Assembly (NCBI RefSeq): GCF_901709675.1
Contig: NC_051100.1
Span: forward strand, 2,602,001 to 2,666,000
DNA from: Syngnathus acus
Lineage: Eukaryota; Chordata; Actinopteri; Syngnathiformes; Syngnathidae
DNA: 64,000 bases
Direction: 5' to 3'
The notes under the pieces are model-generated. The model had not been told where the DNA came from, did no database searches, and saw nothing but the letters and a program-made list of their open reading frames with translations. The translations under genes and the position numbers were made by a program. This document shows positions 1 through 13,195 of this stretch, in pieces (positions within the stretch are counted from its first letter, which is position 1; each line of letters opens with the position of its first letter).

Positions 1-2489
1 TAGATGGCTTTTGACACCTCCAAGCTTCCAAGTAAAGAGTGGTAGAGCGAGGGGGGGGGGGTCAAATGGAAAAGTGTGGGGGGGGCAAACAAAAGCCAAG
101 AGCACTTAGCGGCACAATGGCACGGCGGCGGGCCTTTTTCCAAAAGTCAGCTGACAAAGTCCTTGAATGCGGACGTGGGACAAAGATGGAGACCCTTCGG
201 GCTCAACTAAAATAAAGGGGGAAAACCAACCCCCGCGATTCGATTTAGTCAGGCCAGAAAAAGAATCACATGAGCCCAAAAAAGTCAAGGACACGCACTT
301 CCAGGCTGCCTGGAGTTAAGTATTGTTGACTATGTGGATTATTTGTTGTTGCTGTGTTTTATTTCTCTCGCGTACGGTGGCCGCTATCACAGTAACACAA
401 AGGCAAGAGCGGGTTAGAGAAGAAAGAAAAATCAATAGCTATACAGCAAAAGTGCTCGACATGAAAAGGGTGAACTCATCACCCGACGATTCCATCTTAG
501 CTTGTATCGTCGGCCCCCTTTCTCCCGGAAGTGGGAATAAAAGCCAGTGACTGTGTTTATGTGTGTGTGTCATAGGTTTAATGTCGTGTCGCTTGCCGGC
601 GCTCTGGGCCGTTTTGCGGCGTGTCAAGGCAGGCTCTCGGTGATGACCCTTTATGGTGTGGTGGGAGGGGGAAATGGCACCGAGAGAGCAGTCACATTTA
701 CGCTGACATTTTTTGCCGTCACCTATGGCGATGTCAACAGCCCCCCCCCCACACACACACACACTTTCCATTGTCATAGCCATGAGAAGAGCCATGCATT
801 TGATGTGGGTTTAATCTGAATTCCTTAACAGGCATTATGTCGTGACGATATACCGAAATAGTGTTGACCTACATTCAGTGATAACGCACACAAACACGCA
901 CATCAGCCGACCTTTTGCTGCACGCACAAAAGCACTTCACTGCCTCCCGTTCATGTCTGTTTAAGAGCTGCACTTGATGGTTTTGCAGGGTCTCTGTGTG
1001 AAACAAGCGAATTTCCACTACTCGTCAAAAGTGTTTGAAATTTAAAGGCATTGTTTACAGTGGCCTACAAAAATCCACTTTCAAGCACAACATGTCTTAT
1101 TTGTGACTCAGCGGTGACGTGAACTTGACCCCGTTGCACTTTATTTTTTGGTGTCACAACAACTCCACTGCATCTTTTTTGTTTGTTTTTATGTTCCGCT
1201 TAGTGAACTCTATCCTGGCATTGGGATGGGATCCCACTGCATTGCGATCCCAAAATAGTGGCGTGGCTCCCTGGCGCGGGCAGGAAGGGAAAGTCTAGAC
1301 GAGCCGTGCTGCGCGGTGCCGCGCCGCCGTCTTGTTTTGTCCGCAGCGCATGTCATTATGCGCCCAATGTTGTGGAGGCGGGGGTGAATTTCTCTCGCCT
1401 CTCCTCCCAAAAAAAACGTTTTGGTTACTCAGAGTGTTTTGTGTCCAAGTGTGTTTTGTTTTTGGAATACATTTCGTAGCCATTTTTGGAACGTTGTCTT
1501 GTGGAACATCCCGGGAAGAAAATAAGATTTATTTTTTTGGGTGCCGTAAAAGGAGAGATGCTTTTGAAATTCTAGCTTCGCTTTGGAATCAACTAGGAAT
1601 TCCAGCATGTTCAGAATATTTGGCAGATGGGAGGGTCCCCCCTTGTAAGCGCCCCCCCACACCCATCCCAGCCCCCAGCTTTAGAGCTTCTGAATGGCCT
1701 GACTACAATAACCGTCACTTATTCCCCCCCCCCCCCCCCCCTTCTTCTTGTGAGCCCAACGAGGATTGCTGGGAATGCGCCGTTTGGCAATGGAGACATT
1801 TTTTTTTTTTTGTTCAGTGTTCACATTGCGCTATTTTGCAATCAGAAGCGTTCAATCGTAAATGATCTTCCATCGTTTGATCAGTCTCGACGGGTTTTCA
1901 ACACCGCTTCCTACATCCGATCTTTTCCAGATTTGATCGCATGCGGTTGCCAAGAAAAAGTCACACGTGAGCTGGAAGAAAAACCAAGCTGGTTCTGATT
2001 TTCCTCCACCGCGTGAATGTTGCCTCTGTGAGCAGCACCTGGATTTCGGCCGGCCGTCTCACCTGCTACACGAGAGTCCAGCGCGTGGAACCTGATAGTG
2101 AGGCCCCGGGGCCCGCGTCTCGTCCCGGCCCGGTCTGGCGCGCCGTTATGTAAGACAAGCTCGGTAGAGGTCACTTGACAAAGCAGAAATGAGCCTTCGC
2201 GTGACTTCTTCCCTCTTAAATCCAAAATACGCTCCATAAAATCTCCAACTGACATCCCCTTCATAAACTAAACGATTCTCATGCTCATGACATCTGGCAC
2301 AAAGCTAATATTCATCACCCTTTGCGCGTTTGGCACTCTGGAGCAAACAAATGGATATATTAGAAAGCTTAAATGTCATAATTCTCCCACGGGGCACCGC
2401 GAGCAAGACGGCACGCTTTCACACATGACCGAGTGACAGAAATTGGCGGCTGTTCATATTTCCAGGCGGTGGAAAAAAACGTTCCACAC

Positions 2490-2660
2490 CTCCGACGTGG
2501 CGCGGCGCGAGCCACGGCTTGTAATCAGATCATAACAGATTAGCCCAGATAGCAACCGATAATGTCAGCGTTCGCCTTAAGACGTAACGCTAAAGATATG
2601 AAGCGTCATTAGTCGTCTTGATAGCGCTTTTATGTCCAAGCGCAATTTGTATTGTGCTGC
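2490..2660. promoter_or_regulatory. candidate conserved non-coding element (intron)
   Basis: The block has balanced composition between low-complexity flanks. It contains several homeodomain-like cores (TAATCAGAT, AGATTAGCC, CATTAGTC) and no coding potential. Vertebrate Meis1 introns are known to be rich in conserved enhancers, so this is a reasonable candidate. No alignment was possible, so conservation is inferred, not seen. Confidence 0.22.
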
Positions 2661-3051
2661 TGTTGTTTCAAATCCAATATATGGCCGGATTAAAAAAAAA
2701 AAAAATCTAATATTTTTAAATATTTTGTTGATTATCTCAAAGCGTCAGATACAAATCCCCCAAAACTGTTTAGTCTTTGTTACTAACCCACCACTTGATT
2801 GCTGATAGCATTTTTTTTTTACACAAAAAAATTATTAATTTCCCCCCTCTTCCTTTTCCAAATGATTTGAAACATCCTTTTTCTGACAAAAAAAAATATT
2901 TCATAAGGAATCGGGAATAAAAAACAATGAATAAAAGCTACTGCCGCCGAATTAGCATGGAAGCGGCTAATGCTAACGACGCCAGTGGAAATGCTCGGCC
3001 AAACACGGCCAAGACTAACCTACTTTTTACGTCATTATCTGTTTGCTCGCA

Positions 3052-3052
<1 letters not shown>

Positions 3053-3106
<54 letters not shown>

Positions 3107-3113
3107 TGTGTGT
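3053..3113. repeat. (GT)n microsatellite
   Basis: About 26 uninterrupted GT units are followed by a CTGTGTGT variant end. The complementary CA tract lies about 107 bp downstream. Confidence 0.97.
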
Positions 3114-3218
3114 ACTTCAGCGTGTGAGGCGACTGATAAAATATTCTTTCCCTTGGTTGGCCCCGGGGCATTTCAATTGCCCCTGGCTCCTTCCAGTCAC
3201 TGGCCTGCTCCTTAATTG

Positions 3219-3220
<2 letters not shown>

Positions 3221-3288
<68 letters not shown>
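3221..3288. repeat. (CA)n microsatellite
   Basis: 34 uninterrupted CA units. It is in inverted orientation to the GT tract at 3053-3113. A shorter interrupted CA/CATG cluster follows at about 3357-3404. Confidence 0.97.
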
Positions 3289-4609
3289 CTGCCGTGCTTG
3301 GAAACACACATGCATAAAGAAAAGGACGCACGCTCACAGACCAATGCACATCTATGCATGCATGCATGCATGTTGCACACACACACATACACGCACACAC
3401 ACGAAGCCTCACACCCCCATGGCCAAGCACCACCCTTCATTGATTCGGCCCTTCTTCAACCTCTTCTTCTTCTTCCTGGTTGTTTTCATGTCTTGGGTGT
3501 CTTGAGTGTGTTTGGGACATTTTGGCGTAAGGCCGGCCATCTTGAATGTTTGGAGCCTTAACCCTTGCTGGACCTCTATTTTCAAATTTTAATTATGGCA
3601 ACACTTCCTCAACATGTCAACCACTTTCCCTCCCCCCCTTTGCACTTCCTCCTCCGCTTCCTCTTGCCGAAGCAGCCGCCACGCTTCCCTTCGGCAGAAA
3701 TTAGCCCCAGACCTGGCGGAGGTGATTGGTATCAAATTGCAGCCAGAATAGAAATGCCAATAAAATTGACGGCGCTTCCTCCGTGGTAACCAGAAGCATA
3801 AGCGAAACCAAAACTGGATCATAACCCGGGTTAGGAAGAAGGCTTTGAGTTGAAAATGTGTCTTTATAAACACATTACATACTAGAGAAAGAAACAAAAA
3901 CTAGGTAAGCATCTTTAAATGCGTCGTTTGCTATACTTCCCATCCCATGATTGCCTCCCTCCCCCCCTTTCCTCGCTCGCTGGCTCAGTGGCTCGCCGTT
4001 GCCAGCGCGCCATTTGCTTCTGTTTTCCCAACTCGCACGGGACGAGCCCTTGGGTTTGTTATTGTAGGCTTTGCTGAACATGAGCTGCTCTTTACAGCGG
4101 ATTCTGAGCATTTGCTTCCAATGAAAATCTGCTCTTGGATTACAAACGCCTCGGCCGCACGGACGGACGGACCCGCCCGCCCGTACGCATGCGCGATGTC
4201 TGAACTTAAAATTTACTCTTAAAGAAATGTTGACAACAGAACACTTTCTTTATTAGCTCTAACCTGGTGTTGCATTCTGGGAATTGTAGTTTTAGTGTGC
4301 AAATTCTATTATGGTTGATTTGGGGGTTCTTCGGATCTGCTCTTGCGCTATTTGATACTTGTGGTTCCTGGAACCAGAACCAATCAGACATATTGAGAGG
4401 TGCAGAGCCCAGCTTCGAGTTACTCTCCAAGCGGGAAACCTTTTCGTGTTGCCTGGCCGCCATTTTCTTGCGCATGTGTGCATTATTAATGTTCGCACCT
4501 GTGTCTGTGGAACCTTGTTTTATCACTGCGACTTCATTAAAAAGCTCTCCATATGTGCGCATATGCATCTCGGTGTTGCGGGAGCTGGCAGTGCTGATCC
4601 GGGCGCGCT

Positions 4610-4900
4610 CGCTATCCTAATGGCGTGTATAATTCAGGTGCCCCGCAGGCACGCTTTCAGGAATTCTTTTGCCCGAGGTAATGGGGAGCAAAGGCCCCAG
4701 GTTTTAGGCCGCTGATTATTCCGCTGATGGCGGCGGGCGTGGAAAAAAGTCATCTCCAGCCGGATTAGCGCCAACATCCCCATTAATTATCAATGTGCTC
4801 GAGGTTTAGCGAGGTGTCGCTCCCGCGCCGCCGGAAGCCGAGCCCGCTTTAAAAGTGCTTTGTGTGTAATCAATAAATAACCGCAGCCGATTCTCGCGGC
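4610..4900. promoter_or_regulatory. candidate conserved non-coding element (intron)
   Basis: The mixed-composition block includes CGGATTAGCG, CATTAATTATCAAT and TAATCAATAAATAACCGC, a cluster of homeodomain/TALE-like sites. There are no splice-bounded open frames. The regulatory role is inferred from motif density and from its position about 0.8 kb before the homeobox exon. Confidence 0.25.
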
Positions 4901-5693
4901 GCTTTTTATTTGTGTTTTTCCCCCCCCGCCGCGCTCGCAGCTCAGCTCAGTCGCTTGTTTACCGCTCATAGCGTTTCTTTGATGAATGCCGTCTGCCTTC
5001 TTATTTTGAATACTGATAGCAACAATTAGGCTCATACAGAGCGCTAACAGTAATTGGTGAGATGTGCGCGTATATATATAGGTACAGTATATGCGTGAAT
5101 GTAAAGGGGAAAAAAAAGCCTTTGAAAGCCCCCCCAACCCGTTTTAAGCCGTCTTCCCCCTCAGGTGAGGTGAACTGGCCTTAATATAGCGCCTTATCGA
5201 AGCCCTACAGGTTGCTGTAAGCACCCGTGACGCCATTGTTATGAAAAGCAGCTAGCTTTGTTAGCGCCGTTTTTTTCCGCGCTACCTTTTATTTGGCAGT
5301 CTCCCCTTTTGTACTGACGTGTTACTGTTTTCTAGCGCGAGTCAAATGGCGGAATAACTATTCTATGCCCCCCCCTCCTCCTCCTCCACATGAAGGATAA
5401 TAAAGACTAAATCTCTCTGTCAGTTTCAATTCTGCGGGCCAGGATGGCTGAGTGGGGAAATGCGACCTTACAAGTCCTTTGTGCTGGGATGCGCGCCATG
5501 TTTTGACTGTGGGGGTTATGAAAGGCAGGGATATTTATAAAAGTATTAAAAATGAATGCGGTTGTGATGCGCGCTATTCACTTTGGGCTATTGTAGCGTT
5601 TGCCTACAAAGCCCCCCCCCCAATCGCTATTTTATCGCCCTTTGAGGTGCTTGACGTCAACAAATGGTGCTTCTAATGTCTCGCCTTTTTTGA

Positions 5694-5885
<192 letters not shown>

Positions 5886-7349
5886 TAACACAAGTCATGA
5901 CTTTAAAATGGCCATCCCCTTTCATATATAACATCCAACACGTTGGTCCTCAGTTGCTCTCAGCATTGCATTTCGTGTGAGAACAGCAGCCGCTTTGGTT
6001 TTTTGCACGCCAAACAACACATCAATGCCCGCCTGATCACAGCTCGCTCATTCTTCATCATCTTTTCCGACTGTCACGCTGCACCTCTCGTTTATAAACA
6101 CACGCTTGTGTTGGCATCTGCTCGGAGCGAGACGCGCCCCCACGGGCTAGTGGCTTGTGGGGACGCTTTAACAGAGCACTTATTAAAAACAAACATGTCA
6201 TTCTTTTAAGGAGACTTAAAACTGTGAGAAGCACCTTGTGATGTGCTGATAGCAGCTGCGGCGGCTGCGGACCACAAGATCACACCGGGGCATTTCCTTA
6301 CTCAGTGAGGCCTTGATGGAGTTCATCTTTACACTTGAACTCATCCAACCCAAAATGTCACGCCAACACTGCGGGCGAGATTCGTCCCCTCAGCACACGA
6401 GGCTTGATTTACAATCTCGATCTAAACGCCCAAGAAATAACGGCAAATTAATGGCGGCAGATTGGGGTCGGGTGAAAACTCGATTGTCCATGTGAGTGTG
6501 GGCGTGGCCAGTGGCGGACAACTGCTCCTTCGTGCGTGTGCTTGGAGATAAAGACGCAAACGTCACTAATTCTTCTCCTTATCGTGATTTCTTTCTCCTG
6601 CCTTTTTACCTCAAGGTTCCAGTCTTATTCCTTTTATTTCATGATTCCATGGAAGTGACAGTTCAAAGCTATCTGGCAGTAATGTGTGAATAACTGCTTC
6701 CGCCCGCTTTTATGGCACGCATCATTTTTATTGTATCGCCATCATTTTAATCGCACTGCTTTCCAGTTAATGCCACACTTACGAGTCGCTTCAGTGTCTC
6801 AGCTGCTGCTTTTTCTCTTACACCAATTGGATACATGCACACCAACAAACCCCCCATTATCTTTCAAGTGTATTTAATAATTGAGCACGCATGCAGGAGA
6901 AGATGTTGATACAGCAAAACTAGACTAGAGCAGTGGGCACACCACTCCCCCCATTGCTGCCCCCTCAGGGGAGTCGCTGTTGTGCATGAGTGGAAGAGAA
7001 GGTGGGTGGCAGGATGAAGCTGCCAGGAGATGGCAGGAGGCGTCGAGCCAGCTGTTTCCGCATCAGATTTTCGATTTGAAGAAAACTTGCATACGTAGAT
7101 TTGAAAATGAACCACATATAGAACCTGAAAAAAAAAAGGACCCAAATTTTTGGTTGCGAGATGGTGAAGAGTGACCCGATGCCTGCAAAGCCTTGGCATA
7201 AGTATCAGAGCTGCCTCGCTGGCCTCTGAGGTAGGAAACCCTCTTCAAAGCATCCCATCATGCATTTGGAATGTACACCCTGCTGCCCCTAACCCCCTTT
7301 GCTTTCATCCAAATGGTATTTTCTTGTTTAATTTAACAAGAAATGAGAA

Positions 7350-7470
7350 GTAAATGAAAGCTCGGGCCTCCGATCCCCCGACGCGCCCCGTGATCCGCGC
7401 TCCTCTCCCCTCTGAAAAGGCAATTTGTGAAATTATGTGATGGAGTAATTAGATGGAATTCACAAGCACG
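7350..7470. promoter_or_regulatory. candidate conserved non-coding element (intron)
   Basis: The stretch ends in AATTTGTGAAATTATGTGATG and GAGTAATTAGATGG just before a poly-C tract. A related-looking block with AATACAATTAGAGGCTAATT lies at about 7790-7830. This is inferred from motif content only. Confidence 0.2.
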
Positions 7471-10400
7471 CCCCCCCCCCCCAACTGTTATTCACGTTCA
7501 TGGCTGCCTGCCTCCACCAGGGAGGGGCGGTGGTGTTAGCGTGTTAGCTGGCAGACTGCGCCGCGATCTCGTACACATTATCGCTAACACTCCCATTGCT
7601 GGCTGAGCTCCCTGCCTATTTGTACACACAGTCGCTGTAACGAGAGGCAGCCGCGATCGCAGCTCGTAAACGGAGCCAAGCCGGCTCGGCGACCCGCCCT
7701 CCCCCTCCCCGCCTCCTTTTCTCCCATTTAAAACGTATAAAACGCACCAAGAGCGTATTCCAAAAAAAATCCAACTGGAAGGCATAATCCACCGTTAATA
7801 CAATTAGAGGCTAATTTAACCGCACACAAAGTGAGGTTTTGTGAAAAGCGACATCATTCGTTCAGGCACTGGCAGAAAAGCCATGGAACAACTCTTATAT
7901 CATTTGGGAAGTTTTATTGATAAGTGAATTGGATTAGCGGACTATACTTTCAAGGTAAAATCATAAGCTAGTCCTGTTTTTATTATTGCTGTTTTGGTGA
8001 ACGTCTTCGTCTCGCACATTTCGGCAGAAACTCAGCACTTTCAAGTAAAACGCGCCCCTTAGCAAGAAATTAGCATCCGTTGTCGTTGCCATTCGTCACT
8101 GTTGGTGACGTGTAATTCTCGAGACGCAGTTATGCCGAGCTCTCCCGCGGGCTTCCAAAGTCGGCCTCAGACGGCGTCAGTCTGAGGCTGTTTATTGCTG
8201 GAGCCTGAACATGTCATCACAACGGTCACCTGGGGCAAGATCATCAGTTCGCCCTTCAAATAGCGTCGCTTTGTACTCATGAACAAACGCTGACCTCGTG
8301 GACAAAAATACTCTTCATCACTCCACCCTGTTGTCGTTCCTCCCAAATCTTAATTCTTCATTTTACCAAGAAATTTGGAATGCTGCATTGCGCAGTGCTG
8401 GAAAGTCCCAAATGTTGACTCCGGGGGGTGGGAGGGAGATATTTCTGGTCCATTTTTTTTTTTTTATCTAACTCTTAAAAGTGATTTTTCTAAAATCGCG
8501 TCTTTTTATTCTTAGAAACGCCACTTCATCCTTTAATTCTGCCATTTAGCCATCTTCAAAATGCCACAATGTGTCCAATTGAGTCAAAGGCCGTTGACCC
8601 TTAAAATAGAAACCTTTTGACAAACGTTTTCGGGCCTCCCATTCTAAGACTTTATCCAAAGTCTGTCCCACGTGTCTCAGTGCTGCTTGCCGCATGATTG
8701 TTGTTGTCTCATCAGAGCGACGAGACAGCACATCAGCTGACCGTTCATCCGTCTTGAGCTCCCGTCAAAGACAAACAAAGACGCAATGTCCATCTCGCCG
8801 CGTGCTGCGCTTCGCAGCGCAGTCATGTCTCCTCCTCCCTACGCGATTACAATCTTAATGGAGCCTAAGTGGCTGTCAGAATCGAAGGCGCCAGCGCTTT
8901 ACGCATTTGAAAGAGTTGACAGACGGCGGCGCGCTTGCGCCAGCGGCCTGGCGTGACGGCCGTGACATCAGAGAACAAGTCGTCGTTCTTTGCTCGCTCT
9001 CAGATGCTTTCTGTGAGGCGCTGAAAATGCCGCCGGGATGTTTATGACTTACACTGCCTGTGTTTGTTTGTCGGTCTGTGTGTGTTGCACCGTCCACGGC
9101 GTCAAGCCGCACGGGGGGCGATTTATCAATTTTATCGATTAGTGGAAGTTTATTGCGGATGAAAACATTTTTCAAGTTTAAAAATAATTTATGTGCAGTT
9201 TGCAAACCAGTTTGGGTGCCACAGGATAATTACACAAGAGTAAATTCATCTTTTTATTATTAGACTTGCAAATTACGACTTTTCAGCTTGGTGTGTTTGG
9301 TTGAGATTTTAAAAAAAAACTTCATTCTCAAAAATCCAAATTCATTATTGTAACAATTGAACTCTTTGTACTCGAAAAATTGCCACTTTTTAATTCCTGC
9401 AACATTCCAGGTGTTCATGTTTGATCATGAAGCAACATTTTTATTTGAATGTCATTGTTGTTTAGGGAAACCATTGATGACAATAACAATCAACCTTTTA
9501 TATAGATTCAGAGATTTGGGTTTACGACTAACTCCCAGCCCAAATTAAAGGTAGCAGACGCCACTTGGTGTCAAGCAAGGAAGGCAGCTGAGTCAACTTC
9601 TGACACACACACACACACACGTACATATGTGCGCTCATTTCGTTGCCCCCAACCCCCACATTGGCCCACACCTTATAATGAAAACATCATCAATTATCCC
9701 TCTTGACAGGCCCTAGAGACCAAAGGCAGACAAGGGGGGGCATCTTTTTTTGTTGACTGACCTCCTCACACACACGCATGCACAAACGCTCGCTTTTGTT
9801 AAAGCATCAAAAAAAAAAAAAAAACAATAGCATGATGAGCCATCTTTGCCAAATAGTGACCCTTGGGAGTTTGTATGCAACCGGGAGTGATTCAGTGTGG
9901 CGTCTTAGTAGTGATGGTGACTGGGATCGGGGGTAGTGCTATGACCAGTGCAGAGGGGTCCCGACAGATTACATGAAAGGCCATCTGTTCTCTGATTGAT
10001 GGACAGAATGATGGATGATCTCTTTTTTTACGGAAGCATATTTGGTAACCCGAGCAAGAGGTCAGAATGGACCCTCGCTCCGAGGCGCTGCCTGACCTCT
10101 CCCACACAAAGCGAAAAAAAAACCTAATATTACATATGATTATGAAATGCAACAGAGCCACCATGTTGACGTATCCTAATAAGTTTTGCGTGTGTGTACT
10201 CATAATCACCGATGTGATTAATGGTGTCATACACACACGCTTTTTCACACTTTTTGCTCACTTTCATTATCAACTGTGTGCTATCAACTTGCCAGCGTGT
10301 ACGTTTGTGTATGAGTGTTTATGTGTGTATGGGTTTCATGGAGGGAAAAAAAACGAATAACTCTAAAATGACAAATTATTCTCTGTTGGGCGCTAATGCA

Positions 10401-12039
10401 TTACAGCAGATACACACGCACACTCAACCGTGACATCAGCGCGTGGGTGGGATGCGGAGTTCCCCACCATCGCTGTGGTATTGGAGAGTGTGTGGCAAGT
10501 CCAAGTTTGGAAAATACTGTCACAAGTTAGCTTGTGTCTATCAAAATATCCAGTTTAGCATATTTTTAGAGACCTCCTCAAGCCTCAACAAATCTAAGTT
10601 GACTTTGCACTTTCTGCAAATTTGTCATTAAGATGTTATTAATCACTGAGAAATAATGACATCATCAAATAAAAAAGGAATATTTAATTTCCGGAAAACA
10701 TATCTAGTTGATTAGTGAACTGCAATAATGTGGCAGGATTTTGGTACATATTGCAAAATTGTAAGAACATGGACTGGTCTGATCCTTTATCCAGTTACTC
10801 ACCCAAATTCCAGCATTTTCCTTGCCAAGCTTCAGTTAAGTTGTAAAATGGATGAAGCACTTTTTGGCTACTTTTATTTATCAAATCAGCAGTTTTACAT
10901 CAAAACGCTTTAAATTAAGTTCAGCGGCTTTGAAGAAAGTTTAACATAGCCTTAGTGTGTGTGGGTGTATGTGTAGCTTGGTTGTGTTCAGCCAGCAATA
11001 TATTAACTCTGCTTCAGTGTGAAATCACATTAGCGCTAGCTGTTAGCCGCTATCCATTAAGGCTGTTTTGGTGATCCGCGGGATTGTCGGATCTCTTTTC
11101 TGGCTGGAGTCAGCAACTCGATGCCTTGGACTTACTTATATGGCCACATCCCCGCATGTCCTGCGTGTGTGTGTGTGTGTGTGTGTCACTTATGTTATTT
11201 CTGCTTGTGATGGATGCAGCCATTTTGACACGCTTATAATCAGCATGCTCGTTCATCAACGGGCTTGTGTGTCCCCGTTGACTCAACTCATATGAAAAAA
11301 ATAGCTCTTCCATTGTTTTATTTTCTAATCCAGCGATCTGTGTCCCATTCAATTCCTCTATTTCATTTGAAACCATTCCAATGTGACTTGTTCTATTGCA
11401 TTTTTAATCCAACACAATGAAAAAAGGCCCAAGCCCAAAGTGGAACCCAGAATCTTAGAACTGTGATGTAGATGTCACCGTACGCCCTGCTTTAGTGATA
11501 ATTGAAAGATTATGTGTGTGTGCACTAATTTGTGTGCATGTTTTCAGTGTTGTGTGAGGATTTTTGTATTCAGCCAAGCCTGTGGTGAATGTAGACAAAC
11601 AGCACGTCATGATGGTGGAAAAGAGAAAAGCACGACATTTTCCTCACTTGATGTTATTTTCCAGTTTCCTCCCCCCCCAACTAAATCGAGTGGTCTTATG
11701 TCTTATTGTAAACACCTTGCACGCTTCACCTCCGTCCTGCAATCGGGAGGTGAAGCAAGTGCTGCTCACTTGTTTGTTACGACGGATTAGCTCATTGATT
11801 TGTCATAGTGGTGCACTGATGGAGAAGATGAGCAGGAGGAGGAGAAAGAAGGCCCAGCTCGGGCACTTAATGGAAACTTAACAAGAGGAGGGAGGAGGCA
11901 AATGGAAGGAAAATAAAAGAGGGGGGAGAGGGAAGGAGTCTTGTAGCGTGTGAAAGCTAGCAAAAAGCTAAATATAGAAGCGATGGATGGAAGAGGGCAC
12001 GGGCAGGTGAAAGGATCTACCGTGTAGAGATGAATGAGA

Positions 12040-12215
12040 CGTCACCGAGCATCGGGGCGCAATTGTGAAATTACCTCACTAACTTTTCAGCTTTATTCAC
12101 CCTCCCCAAAGCTGACTTTGTAATTAAACCATCAGGGGCAAAAGGCTAATTATGCTAATAATGTAATAATATCGCCACGGTTATTAGAGTGTGCCCAAAT
12201 TGCTTCCTGTCGGGG
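12040..12215. promoter_or_regulatory. candidate conserved non-coding element (intron)
   Basis: The block contains GACGTCACC (CRE-like) and then a dense series of homeodomain cores: TGTAATTAAACC, GGCTAATTATGCTAATAATG and TAATAATATCGCC. It has no repeats and no coding potential, and its texture is that of a developmental enhancer. Conservation in other fish is not shown here. Confidence 0.3.
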
Positions 12216-13145
12216 ATCGACTTTTGGCACGTTTCCCCCCTCTCATAGTCGAGTGAAATAAATGACAATCAACAACAATAAAGTAATTTCTATGAACCAA
12301 GTGGAGGGGGCGGGGCTATAAATACGAAGGCATCCCACTGTTGCCCTCCACCCTCATGGCCACCCCCTCCTCCAAGGCGGCAGTGGCGTCGCACCTCCAG
12401 CTGTGGCTGCCGTTCACCAATGCCTTTTGGAGTGCCCCCCCCCCTTCGCTCAAATAGGCAGTAATTACCAGCTTAAAGAGGTTTAGTGGTCCAGCAAACT
12501 ACATAATCACCCCTTGAATTAGCCCCGGCTCATCAGGCGCACTCCGACGAGCAGTCCGCCGGCGCGCCATAAAGGGGCGGCAGGTGTAGCGAAAAGCTCG
12601 GCCCACCCCCGGTGATGAAAGTAGCGAGGCTAAATACGCAAGTAAAAATAAATCCGTGTTTGTACTTTGGCACTTCCCAAAGCTGCGAAACCCGATTTCG
12701 CACGGCACAGAATGTGAATTAGACAAACGCCGGCGATGAGGATCAATTACCCAAGATGAGCTACGCTTTCCACACGCCGCTAACTCCATTTGTTTCCCAT
12801 AAGGCCGCCGCATTGAGGGAATTCCCTAAACCAACAAAAGCTGTTTTTTTGTTTTTTTTGCGAGGAAAAGCGCTCATTAATGTGTGAAAACATCTGTTTG
12901 CCCGCCTTTATCTCCAGGAGAAATGAAGAGGCACTCGATGACAAAGTGCCAATTGTTGAATTATTCATGTTACAAGCTCAGAGATGTTTATGTAATTTTT
13001 TTTTGTCTGCAGTGTTATTATTTTTTTGGAGTGTCTTGTTATTCTGCTTTTGAGAAAGCACCAATCAAAGGAAATTAGTTTGTTTTTGTTTTGTTCCCTC
13101 ATTTTTTTTGTTTCTCTTTATGCCATTTTTTTTTCTAACACCCCA

Positions 13146-13147
<2 letters not shown>

Positions 13148-13193
<46 letters not shown>
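13148..13193. repeat. C32 tract followed by (AC)7
   Basis: 32 consecutive C residues (13148-13179) run straight into seven AC units. The true length may be uncertain because homopolymers this long are often mis-sized in assemblies. Confidence 0.95.

Positions 13194-13195
<2 letters not shown>

Noticed and set aside
1332-1865. A 177-codon + strand open frame
   Set aside because: Runs through C and T homopolymers giving poly-P and poly-F, lies in a meis1 intron, and shows no domain.
2927-3561. Open frames up to 172 codons around the GT/CA tracts
   Set aside because: Dominated by VC/TH dipeptide runs, with no splice-consistent coding sequence.
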